Below are positions 35,957 through 45,200 of a stretch of DNA of 64,000 nt, one piece after another. This stretch comes from Gemmatimonadetes bacterium bin94 (lineage in GTDB: Bacteria > Gemmatimonadota > Gemmatimonadetes > Longimicrobiales > Gaopeijiaceae). Under the pieces are notes generated by a model. The model was not told the origin of the DNA and ran no database searches. It saw only the letters and a program-made list of their open reading frames with translations. Location of the stretch: contig MPNE01000001.1 in NCBI GenBank assembly GCA_002238865.1, forward strand, positions 186,001 through 250,000. Direction: 5' to 3'. How positions within the stretch are numbered: position 1 is the first letter of the stretch; the number at the start of each line of letters is the position of its first letter. The translations under genes and the position numbers were made by a program.

Positions 35957-37269
35957 TCGTAGCGAAGGGCGTCCACCGGTGGCAGTTTCGACGCGCGCAG
36001 GGCTGGAAGAAGTCCGAACAGCACACCGGTCACGACAGCGACGCTGATGGCCGCGAAGACGGACCAGATCGGTATTCGAGCCGGCAGCGGCGACACGGCG
36101 GCGATCGCTTCGGACGCCCCCCAGCCGACCAGCAGTCCCGCCACTCCCCCGGCGGCCGTGAGGAGTGATGCCTCGATCAGAAACTGCCACTTGATCTCGC
36201 GGCGAGTGGCGCCGATCGCCTTGCGGATGCCGATCTCCCGCGTCCTCTCGGTTACCGAGATGAGCATGATGCCGACGACGCCGATACCTCCCACGAGCAT
36301 GCCGACTGAGGACAGCGCGACCATTACCAGGAAGAACATGCTTGACACCTGGTCGAAGAGCTGCACGACCTGCTCCCCGCGAATGATGGCGAAGTTGTTG
36401 TCGTCTGCGGGCCCCAGTCCGCGCATCGACCGAAGCGCGGAAATCACCTGGTTCTCTGCCTCGTTGGAGGCACCCTCCTTCGGGATCACGTCGACGGCCA
36501 TGAAGTTCCAGACCGTGCGCGCCTTGAGGCGTTTGTCCGCCGCCGTGTACGGCACCACCGCAAGGTAGCTGGTGACCTCGGCAAAGATGTTGTCAAGAGG
36601 CTTGAAGACCCCGACAACGGTAAAGGCTTCGTTCGCGGCGCGCCTGCCTGCGTTGACACGTACCCGTTTGCCGACGGGGTCCACCTCCCCAAAAACGGCT
36701 TCCGCCACCTTCTCGGTGATCACCACGACGCCCCGTGCCTGGCTTACTTCGGCAGCCGTGAAGTCCCTGCCCGCCACGAAGTCGCCCCCGAGGGACATGG
36801 CCCACCCACTGGATGCTCCACGCCAGTTGACGCCCCTGACCCAGTCCGATTCGTACCGCATGGACGCTCCGAAGTCGAAACCGGCGACCGCCTCGGCCAC
36901 GGCGGGGAGAGCCTGCACCCTCCGGATCTCGCGATTCGAGATCGGGGGGCGGTCCCACCATGGGGGTCGTCCGGAGCCGTCGGCGGAGATGCGGACATCG
37001 GAGAAATCAAAGGGCATCAGTGAGAAGCTCCCGGGGCTGGAGGCTTCGAAGGCGCTGACGACCTCGGTGCGGATGCCGGTAATCATCGCGGCAACCGTGA
37101 CGACCACGCCGACGCCGATGCCCACTCCCAGGACCGCCAGCAGCGTGCGCATCCAGTTGGCGCGGAGGGCGTCCGAAGCTACGCGCAACCCGTCGGCGAG
37201 GATTCGGCCCGTTGAGGTTGGCCGGGAATCCGCAGGCCCGGGGGCTCCACGCGTGGTCCTGCCAGTCAT
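35953..37269 (-). CDS. MacB-like ABC transporter permease (second copy)
   Basis: The protein has 438 residues with the FtsX/MacB layout: one N-terminal TM (MRTLLAVLGVGIGVGVVVTV), a periplasmic core domain (about 75-290) and three C-terminal TM helices with MFFLVMVALSSVGMLVGGIG, VGIMLISVTERTREIGIRKA and IGATRREIKWQFLIEASLLT. There is no ATP-binding domain. It overlaps the first permease by 4 bp upstream and bshB1 by 4 bp downstream. It probably works with the adaptor and TolC proteins of this operon. Confidence 0.9.
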   Translation of the reverse strand: MTGRTTRGAPGPADSRPTSTGRILADGLRVASDALRANWMRTLLAVLGVGIGVGVVVTVAAMITGIRTEVVSAFEASSPGSFSLMPFDFSDVRISADGSGRPPWWDRPPISNREIRRVQALPAVAEAVAGFDFGASMRYESDWVRGVNWRGASSGWAMSLGGDFVAGRDFTAAEVSQARGVVVITEKVAEAVFGEVDPVGKRVRVNAGRRAANEAFTVVGVFKPLDNIFAEVTSYLAVVPYTAADKRLKARTVWNFMAVDVIPKEGASNEAENQVISALRSMRGLGPADDNNFAIIRGEQVVQLFDQVSSMFFLVMVALSSVGMLVGGIGVVGIMLISVTERTREIGIRKAIGATRREIKWQFLIEASLLTAAGGVAGLLVGWGASEAIAAVSPLPARIPIWSVFAAISVAVVTGVLFGLLPALRASKLPPVDALRYE

Positions 37270-38510
37270 TCGTACCTCAGGGCGTCAACGGGGTCGAGAC
37301 GCGCCGCCCGGGACGCCGGATACACGCCCGAGGCCACCCCCACGACAACGCCGAGGGTCACGCCGAGCGCCACCCACTTGGGTGCGACGAAGGCCGGAAG
37401 GGGGGACACCGCGCCCACCAGAACCGTCAGCGCGGCCCCGACACCGACGCCGATCACGGCTCCGACGCCGGACAGGGTGCCGCTCTCGATCAACACCTGA
37501 ACCAAAATGTCCGTACGGCGTGCCCCGATCGCCTTGCGGACACCGATCTCGCGTGTTCTCTCCATGACCGACACCAGCATGATGTTCATGATCACTATGC
37601 CGCCGACAACGAGTGAAATGCCGACCAGGCCGGGCAGGGCGACAAACAGGACGCGGCTGATCGTGTCCCAGAAGGACAGTGACTCTTCGGTCGTCTCGGC
37701 GACGAAGCTGTTCAGGTCGGATGGCCTCAGCCTGCGGCGCAGTCGCATGATCTCGATGGCCTGCTGCTGAAGGGCGGGAACGCCTTCGGGGGAATTGGCC
37801 TTGAGAATGATGTCATCGATGATCCCGGGCGCATTGAGGACGCTCCGTACCGGCGAACGGGCGGGCGCGACAGCCAGGTTGTCGAGCGACACGATCAGGA
37901 AGGAGCCCTGTTCCGCCAACACACCGACGACCCGGTACGGGAAGCCCCGAATTCGCACCCTTCTCCCGATCGGATCGACCGACTCGAAGAGTGCCTCGGC
38001 CGTGGAGCTGCCCAGCACCACGACCGGCCTTCCCTGCTCGGCTTCCTGACGGGTAAATGCCCGGCCCCGCTCGATCTTCCAATTGCCCTGAATCTCGAAC
38101 ATCTCCGCAGATACGCCCTGAATGCGCACGTTTTCGACCTTGATGCCCTGATCCGACTGCAGTTCGCCCGAGGCGTCGGATTGGGCGGCGATCAGGGCGG
38201 GAAGCGTGATGCGCTCACGCAGATGGTCGAGGTCGTCAAACGTCAGCCGCGGAGCCCGGGCCCATGCCCTTCGCTGCTCCTGCGATGAGTTGACGTCCTC
38301 CCTGGGAGTCCTGCCCACCCGAACGGTATTCACTCCCATGACCTTCTCGGTCAACGTCTCGCGAATGTACCGGTCCATCCCCTCGACGATGCTGACCACG
38401 ATGATCAGGAACATCACTCCGACGATCACCCCCAGGAGCGTGAAGAAACTCTTCAGCTTCTGGGTCCTGATCTGCTCCCAGGCAAGGCGGATCCCTTCCA
38501 GAAAGTGCAT
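37266..38510 (-). CDS. MacB-like ABC transporter permease (first copy)
   Basis: The protein has 414 residues with the same architecture as the next gene: TM1 SFFTLLGVIVGVMFLIIVVS, a periplasmic domain with VRIQGVSAEMFEIQGNWKIE, and three C-terminal helices including IVMNIMLVSVMERTREIGVR and KAIGARRTDILVQVLIESGT. Two consecutive but diverged permeases suggest a heterodimeric transporter rather than a MacB homodimer. The ATPase partner is not encoded here. The ATGA overlap couples it to the second permease. Confidence 0.9.
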   Translation of the reverse strand: MHFLEGIRLAWEQIRTQKLKSFFTLLGVIVGVMFLIIVVSIVEGMDRYIRETLTEKVMGVNTVRVGRTPREDVNSSQEQRRAWARAPRLTFDDLDHLRERITLPALIAAQSDASGELQSDQGIKVENVRIQGVSAEMFEIQGNWKIERGRAFTRQEAEQGRPVVVLGSSTAEALFESVDPIGRRVRIRGFPYRVVGVLAEQGSFLIVSLDNLAVAPARSPVRSVLNAPGIIDDIILKANSPEGVPALQQQAIEIMRLRRRLRPSDLNSFVAETTEESLSFWDTISRVLFVALPGLVGISLVVGGIVIMNIMLVSVMERTREIGVRKAIGARRTDILVQVLIESGTLSGVGAVIGVGVGAALTVLVGAVSPLPAFVAPKWVALGVTLGVVVGVASGVYPASRAARLDPVDALRYE

Positions 38511-38584
38511 CTACGTATCCCTGCGGACAGGTGCGGGATCGGACTGTCGCCGACGGTGCATGCGTCGATCACCCAGGTGCTTTC

Positions 38585-39868
38585 TCACGATCCGTTCGCA
38601 CCATCGCTGCCTTCGTCCGTATCCGATCCTTCGTCGGGTTGGACGGCGTCCCCGTCCTCGAGGGTTCGGACAACCTGGTAGGGACCGCTGACGACGGTGT
38701 CGCCGAGGGCGAGGCCGGAAAGGACTTCAAAATACTCCTGGCCGGCGATTCCCACGGTCACGGGCGTGAACGTGACCCGGCCGTCCCGAACCACGAATAC
38801 CCCCTCGATGGGGTCCGGGGTCGCATCCGAGGCGCCATTGTCCGCAGACTCGTCACTCCCCTCGTCCTGCTCTTCGTCGCGCAGGGTCAGGGCGATGATG
38901 GGGATGCTGAGCTGGTCGTCCCTCGTCTCCGTGATCACTTCTGCGGTTGCCGAAAGATCGGGTCGCAGCTCGACTTCGGGACTGCTCAGCGTAACCACCA
39001 CCTCGAAGTCGATGGTAGGTGTCTGTCCCGTGCCGGCCGCCTGCGAGGGGGGCCGGATGGCGCTGTTCCCGATTTCGCTGACGACGCCGGGGAATTCCAG
39101 ATCCGGGAAGGCGTCGAGTTCGACGTTGGCGTTGTCGCCCAGGGCGATTTCGGGCACGTCCGTCTCGTCGACCTCCAGCACGACCTCCATCACCGACAGG
39201 TCGGAGACGGTAAGGACCAGGCTGCCGGGGTTGTTCATCGTGCCGACGATGACCGTTTCCCCCTGCTCGACGTTCAGACGAGTGACGCGCCCCGACATGG
39301 GCGCGCGGATGATCGTCTTGGACAGCTGGTCCTGGGCCTCTTCGAGCGCCGCTTGTGCCTGGTACACTCCGAATTGCGAAGCTTCTACCAGGGACTGCTG
39401 CACATCCAGGTCCGTTTGCGCGTTCTCAACGTCCTGGCGGCTCACCAACAGGGAATCGCGGGCACGCAAGGAGGCCATCCGCTCGGCTTCTCGTTGGGCC
39501 CGCAGCAGGTTGGCGCGTGCCTGGGTCACCGAAGCCTCGGACTGGCTCAGGTTGGCCTGGCTGCGGTTGACGGTCGCCTGGTAGCGCGTGGGATCGAGGC
39601 GAAGAAGAATCTGCCCCTCCTGCACGTCTTCGCCTTCGTCGATCAGCAGCTGTGTGACCCTGGCCGAGATATCGGAACTGATATCCACCTTGCGGCGGGC
39701 ACGAACGTTGCCGCTGGCCGTAACCGTGGCCACGAGGTCACGTGTGTCGACAGCTTCCATGCGCACTTCGATACCGCTCGCGCGCCTTGTGGTGGTGCTG
39801 AGTCCCGCAGCGGCGACAAGCAGCGCGAGTATCCCCACTCCGATGATCACTTTGGTTCTGGTTCGCAT
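38585..39868 (-). CDS. HlyD/MacA-family periplasmic adaptor
   Basis: The protein has 427 residues. An N-terminal anchor helix (KVIIGVGILALLVAAAGLST) is followed by a first lipoyl half (VTASGNVRARRKVDISSDIS), a coiled-coil hairpin (about 95-190, rich in Gln/Ala/Arg), the second lipoyl half (IIRAPMSGRVTRLNVEQGET) and beta-barrel domains. The end is an unusual Asp/Ser/Gly-rich acidic tail. It would bridge the inner-membrane permeases and the TolC-like channel encoded next to it. It starts 5 bp after the TolC-like gene stop. Confidence 0.92.
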   Translation of the reverse strand: MRTRTKVIIGVGILALLVAAAGLSTTTRRASGIEVRMEAVDTRDLVATVTASGNVRARRKVDISSDISARVTQLLIDEGEDVQEGQILLRLDPTRYQATVNRSQANLSQSEASVTQARANLLRAQREAERMASLRARDSLLVSRQDVENAQTDLDVQQSLVEASQFGVYQAQAALEEAQDQLSKTIIRAPMSGRVTRLNVEQGETVIVGTMNNPGSLVLTVSDLSVMEVVLEVDETDVPEIALGDNANVELDAFPDLEFPGVVSEIGNSAIRPPSQAAGTGQTPTIDFEVVVTLSSPEVELRPDLSATAEVITETRDDQLSIPIIALTLRDEEQDEGSDESADNGASDATPDPIEGVFVVRDGRVTFTPVTVGIAGQEYFEVLSGLALGDTVVSGPYQVVRTLEDGDAVQPDEGSDTDEGSDGANGS

Positions 39869-39873
39869 AACGT

Positions 39874-41400
39874 TTATGGATTCCTCAATGGCGTCCCGAC
39901 CACGGCTTCCAGGTCGGCAATCGCGTCGTGGTAGGTAAAGATGGAAAGGATACGCTCGCGATCCGCGCGGGCCTTCACGGTTTCCGCCTCCACCAGGTCG
40001 ATGAAATTGGACAGCCCGAGCCGGTAGCGCTCCTGCGCCAGGCGAAGCTGTTCGTCGGCGAGGGCCTGGTTCCGCTCTTCGATCAGTGCGCTCTGGTAGG
40101 CGGTGCTCACGATGGCGGTGCGGGAGTCGATGTCGGCTCTTAGCGCCAATTCCTGCTCGACAATCCGATATCGGTTGTCGTTCAGTTGGGCTCGAGCACT
40201 CTCGAGATCCCGTTGGCGTCCGAGACCCTGAAACACCGGTATCGAAATCTGGAACCCGACCGAAGGAGGCTGGCCGGTGAAATTGAAGGGGAAGGCGTCG
40301 TTCTGCGACCGGATCGCTTCAAGCGCCGACTCCGGGGTTGCCAGCAGCGAGCAGTTCTGCGTGGGAGGGGGGTCTGGCAGTCGTGACACCAGGTCGTTCA
40401 GCGCCAGGCACTGCTGCACACGCGCCACCCCGGCGGCAACGGCCTGCGCTTCCTGGCCGGCGGTGGTGCTCGCCTGGCGCGTGAAGCCGCTGAGGCCTGC
40501 CGACAGCGATATGCTCGGGAAGTAGGATGACCGCGCCATGCGGACGCCGTACCGCGCCGATTCCTCCTGGGCCCTCGAGGCCTGAAGGTCCGGATTACCG
40601 GCAATCGCCAGTTCATAGAGGTCATCCGCCGCCCAGGTCGGCTCGGTCACGCCGAAACTCGTCTCCAGCGTCGGCTCGGCCTGGAGATTCACTCCGAGCT
40701 GCTGAAGAAGTCGTATTCGGGCGTTCTGGACTCCGGTCCGTGACTGCAGCAGCGTGATCTGTGCCCGTCCCACGTTGACTTCCGCCTGGTGTACATCGAT
40801 GACGTTCCCCGATCCCACCTCCTGGCGCGCCTGGGCCAGGCGAAGGTTGACCTCCGCCCGGGCGAGTTCCTGTTCGGCCAGAGTCAGCCCCTCGATCTGA
40901 CGCAGGCCTTCGAGATAGGCCTTGGTCACGTTGAGACGGAGGGTGGCTTCCGTCGTGCGCACCTGGGCCCGTGTCGCCTCCCGGTTTCGCTTCGCCTGTC
41001 CAGGCGCCATCAGCGTGCGTCCGCTCAGCGAAAAGTTGACCCCGGCGTTGTATGAACTGAAGAGAAACGACGGCTGATCCTGAAACCCGAGTTGATCGGC
41101 CGTGATGCTTCCGAACCTCTGCTCCCCCGCGCCCTGCCAGGACAAGCTGGAACTCAGCGACGCCGAGGGCAGGAGGGCGCCGTACGCCGAATTGAGGTTC
41201 CAGTCCGCAACTGCAACGTCGTTTCGAACCGCCTGCATCCCCGGATTGTTGCGGAGTGCGATCCGCCACGCTTCTTCGAGCGACAGGGAAGCCGGAACCT
41301 GTTCCTGGCTCGACGCAGTGCGCGTCGCGACACCAGGTATGAGCAGCAACCCGAGCACCAGCGTCACCTGCCCGGTGCGGGCCTTCATTCGTTTTCGCAA
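39874..41400 (-). CDS. TolC-family outer membrane channel
   Basis: The protein has 508 residues with a signal peptide (TLVLGLLLIPGVATRTASSQ). It contains two OEP repeats: SLEEAWRIALRNNPGMQAVR, and a second half with LYELAIAGNPDLQASRAQEE and ISLSAGLSG. The last helix ends with LSNFIDLVEAETVKARADRE. I chose TTG 41400 because AAGGAGA lies about 6 nt upstream; ATG 41388 is the alternative. It is first in the exporter operon, followed by adaptor, two permeases and bshB1. An insertion with two Cys (VQQCLALN and TQNCSLLA) is atypical for TolC. Confidence 0.9.
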   Translation of the reverse strand: MRKRMKARTGQVTLVLGLLLIPGVATRTASSQEQVPASLSLEEAWRIALRNNPGMQAVRNDVAVADWNLNSAYGALLPSASLSSSLSWQGAGEQRFGSITADQLGFQDQPSFLFSSYNAGVNFSLSGRTLMAPGQAKRNREATRAQVRTTEATLRLNVTKAYLEGLRQIEGLTLAEQELARAEVNLRLAQARQEVGSGNVIDVHQAEVNVGRAQITLLQSRTGVQNARIRLLQQLGVNLQAEPTLETSFGVTEPTWAADDLYELAIAGNPDLQASRAQEESARYGVRMARSSYFPSISLSAGLSGFTRQASTTAGQEAQAVAAGVARVQQCLALNDLVSRLPDPPPTQNCSLLATPESALEAIRSQNDAFPFNFTGQPPSVGFQISIPVFQGLGRQRDLESARAQLNDNRYRIVEQELALRADIDSRTAIVSTAYQSALIEERNQALADEQLRLAQERYRLGLSNFIDLVEAETVKARADRERILSIFTYHDAIADLEAVVGTPLRNP

Positions 41401-41523
41401 CTCGATCTCCTTCTGTTGTCGTCGTGCCGGGATGCCCTGCAGCCATGCCGGATCATCCTCCCGTCCGCCCTACGCAGCGCCACACCGTACAGTTTCCGTC
41501 TACGTACCGGAGCCCTTTTCGGT

Positions 41524-42255
41524 TCAACCCTCGAATCTTCGCTCGGCGGCAAAGCCGCGCGCAGGCAGGGATACACGCACCAGGCGCCCGCTGCCGTCGA
41601 ACCATGCCGTGCCCGCTCCCGCGTCCGACCCGAATCCGATTCGGGTGGCCTCAACGCGCTCTCCATCAATCACGAGCGTTTCGGAACCGACACTCAGTCC
41701 GGCTGAAGTCTCTTCCCGTTCCGAAAGTGGCGCAAACGCGTGCAGGCGCGGGAGTTCAGCGCTGCCGTCGAGGAAGCGGCCCAGGAGGAAATAGTGATGT
41801 GCGACGCCTTCGTCGAAGAGGACTGTGGTAGTACGCGCTCTGTACTCCCGCATCTCTTCACCCCACGGTGCCACGGTCCGGGTCCGCAGGCGGTCCCCTC
41901 TCCGAACGACCCTGACCACGAGTGTGTCGGTTCCCGTGACCGTGGCTTCGTATTCGTTGAGAACCATCGCCGGGCTCTCGAGGCGCAGGACGGTTGTCAG
42001 GGTGCGGCCATCGCGCATGCTGACCGTCCCCCTCGCGAGCGTGACCTGGGCGTCCCCGGTGCCGATCCGCTGGATCGTGAACTCCTCCGTACCCGCCTCT
42101 TCGCCGTCGACGAACAGGCGAAAGGTACCCCGGTCGAGGACAAGCTGGCCGTGTGTGCCCGCCGGGAGTGCCGCCGCCAGGATCGCCGCTGCCAGGATGG
42201 CGGGCGCACGCCCCCCCGCGAGGCCGGTGCGTGACGGACTGGTAGCGTGATTCAT
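41524..42255 (-). CDS. Exported beta-rich protein of unknown function
   Basis: The protein has 243 residues from the ATG at 42255. A signal peptide (APAILAAAILAAALPAGTHG) is followed by repeated beta-strand segments: DRGTFRLFVDGEEAGTEEFT, VTLARGTVSMRDGRTLTTVL, RTVAPWGEEMREYRARTTTV and TAWFDGSGRLVRVSLPARGF. The layout suggests a lipid-binding-like or DUF6134-like envelope protein; I do not recognise it firmly. It lies 123 bp upstream of the TolC-like gene on the same strand and is divergent from the large histidine kinase, with 39 bp between start codons. Confidence 0.55.
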   Translation of the reverse strand: MNHATSPSRTGLAGGRAPAILAAAILAAALPAGTHGQLVLDRGTFRLFVDGEEAGTEEFTIQRIGTGDAQVTLARGTVSMRDGRTLTTVLRLESPAMVLNEYEATVTGTDTLVVRVVRRGDRLRTRTVAPWGEEMREYRARTTTVLFDEGVAHHYFLLGRFLDGSAELPRLHAFAPLSEREETSAGLSVGSETLVIDGERVEATRIGFGSDAGAGTAWFDGSGRLVRVSLPARGFAAERRFEG

Positions 42256-42294
42256 TACGTTTAACCTAATGACAAAGATCGATGGGGCGAGGCG

Positions 42295-45200
42295 ATGTCG
42301 ATTCCGGGACCGATAGAACCGCAGCGCGCGATGAAGGGTCACGAGGCCTCCTCGAAGCAGCGGGAGGCGGCCGGCCCACTCATCTGGTGCGGGTTTTTCC
42401 TCCTGATCCTGTGGACGCGCTTTCAGACGGCATGGGTCCTTGTCGCGGCCGCCCTGGTCATTTGCTGGGCCGGCCTGAGGTCCAGGGGCAGCTGGCGCAA
42501 CGCAGCGTCCGCCATCCTGCTCGCGACGGGAGCCGGGATAGGACTCCACGCCGACGCGACGGACCGGAGGCTGGCCGACAACTGGGGCGGCTACTGGGAC
42601 GAGCGGCGGGAGGAGGTCGCCGGACAGGTCGGGATGGAATTCGACGCCCTCGTGACGCACGCGGACGCCGCGGTGATGCGGGTCGCCCAGGCAGCAGGCC
42701 TCGATGAGCCCCGAACGGTGCTTCAGGACACGCTGGAATCCGTACTGGACGACAACGGCCTGACCGCGGCCGCGGTGGTTGGACTCGACGGCAAGCTGAT
42801 CGCGTGGGAGGGAAGCCACCACGGCCGCCTTCCCGCATCGGTGCTCGAGGGACCCGGCCGCTACAGCTACGCCGGGACGCCGCTGTTCTCGTACCTGTAC
42901 TTCACGGCGGAACTCCCCGGCGAACGGGGCACGGCAGTCGTCGCTTCACTGCTTCGGTCCGAACTGCCCGCCTCCTTTGCATCGGGCCTGGGTGACTTTT
43001 CTTCGCGCTTCCACGAGGAGACGGGGGAACGCATCCGGATCTTCCGGTCCGACAGAGTCTCCGGGCCGGGTGTGTTCGACTTCGGATGGCCGGACGAGGC
43101 GCTGCTGAGCATCACCATCGAGGAGCCTCGTCAGGCGGTGCGACGGGCGGAACACAGGGGGCGCGGCGTGAAGATCGTCGTGGCTCTGGCAGTGCTCACA
43201 TGGCTGCTTCAGTCGTTGCCGGGGCCGGGAAGACACCTGGGCTACTCCGGTGCGGCCCTGGGCGGAGCGGCGGCACTGCTTCCCCTGGAGGGTCTCCTCA
43301 CGATCCCGGATCTGGTCGACCCGGCCGCCTTCCTTCTTGCCGGACCGATTGGCCTGACACTCGGCCGGATCCTGCTTCTGTGCTCGGCGGGTATTCTTCT
43401 CGCCATCCTCGCGGTGCCCAGGTGGGGTCCCAGGGTCGGCTCCTGGACTGCTCCTGTCGTCGTTGGAGTCGGTTTCCCGCTTGTTCTGGCCTGGATGGGA
43501 AGCGGTGCTTCGCTCGCTGTGATGGGCACGACGGATCTCAGGTGGATCGTGTTCGAGACTTCGGTGACGATGATCCTGACGCTTGCCGCCGGAGTCGCGC
43601 TTGTCTCGCCTCGGCGGGTGGAATCCAACACCGCACCGGGGTTGCTGCTGCTTGGAATCGTGGGTGCCGCCGCCTTGAGCATCGTGATGGGATTGAGTGT
43701 CCGCACGGGTCCCTCCGTCTCCCCGGTCCTGGCGGCTGCCTGGGCGATGCCCACGGCGGCGGTCGTTCACGGTCTGGGCAGCGCGCGCCCCTCCTCGCAT
43801 TTTCGCTGGTTTTTGGCGTTGTGGCTGGCCGCGACGGCCGTGCTGCCCTTCGCCTGGTCGATGCGGACCGAGGCACGCATGAGGATTGCGGAAGAGCAGA
43901 TGGGGTTGTTGGGAGTAACATCCGAGCCCGAAATCGACGGGTTGCTGGAACGCTTTGCCATCGAGGTCGATTCTCTGGATCGGGCGGGGGCGGGTGACGT
44001 GGAGATGATGTACCAGGCGTGGACGTCCAGCGGCCTCGCCGGGCGGGGCACACCGATCTTTCTGACCCTCTGGTCGGAGGACGACATCCCCCTTCAGGAA
44101 CTGAGGCTCGGGGTCAAGGGGGACCGCCCGGAGGTCGTCGGTGAGCTGCTCCCGGAGCTCAGGGCGGCGGGCGCAAGGGAGTTCCATCGGCCGGGCGAGA
44201 TCGACGTCCATCACCTGGTAGCGGTGCCACTGGCCGACGGGGCGCTCGTGACCGGCACCATTCCGCCGCGCAGGACGATCACCGGGTCATCCGGGCTGGG
44301 CCCCCTCTTCGCATCGGTCGAAGCGGAAGGAGACCAGGAGTTCCTGACGCTGGTACGGGCCCGGGAAGGCGATTCCGGGCCCGGAGCCGGCCTGGTCGAG
44401 TGGAGTCGCAACGACGAGGGATGGCGAGGGGAGGGGGTGGCGGAGTATCCCGACGGACTGTACTCGGTTTTCTACACCATCAGCATCCCCAACCTCTCGG
44501 TCATGCTGGCGCGCGCCACGCTCCTCCTGGCGTTGAGCCTGTCCGTGTTCTCGCTGCTATGGCTGCTGAGCGTGGGGATCCTCGGGTTCCGCCTGCGCGC
44601 GCCCGTCGACTGGCGAGGCTTTTTCAACTCGTTCCGCGCACGTGTTACCTGGACCCTGTTCGGCTTCTTCATCCTGTCGAACGCGCTTTTTGGCACGCTT
44701 GCCTACCGCACCCTTGCCGGCGCTTCCGAGCGTACCGCCACGGCCCTGGCCGAGCGCGTGGTTTCGCAGATTGCCGAGGCCTACCAGGAGGAGAGCGGCT
44801 CGATGGAGTCCCTCGCGCGCAGGGTGGGTGCCGATCTGCTGGAATACCGTGAAGGCGAACTCGTGGGCGGGTCGGTTGACGAACTCATCGAATTGGGGTT
44901 GTACGAGGGGTGGGTCGATCCCGGGATCCACACGGCCCTGGAGACACGGCAGCGGCTGAGGGCGTCCAGGGTCGAGAGCCTGGGAGACTGGCGCTACGTC
45001 ATTTCCTATCGGCGTCTTCCCGACGGTGATATCGTCGCGTCACCCGTTCCGCTGCGCGCGGGCGCCGCGGCGTTGCGCCGTCGAGACGTGGCGGATCTGC
45101 TCGGCTTCGCCATCGTTTTGGGTCCCATCCTGTCTCTCGGCCTGGCGTTCTTCGTCGGGAGGGCGTTGACGAGGCCCATCCAGACGCTTCAAGTGGCCTC

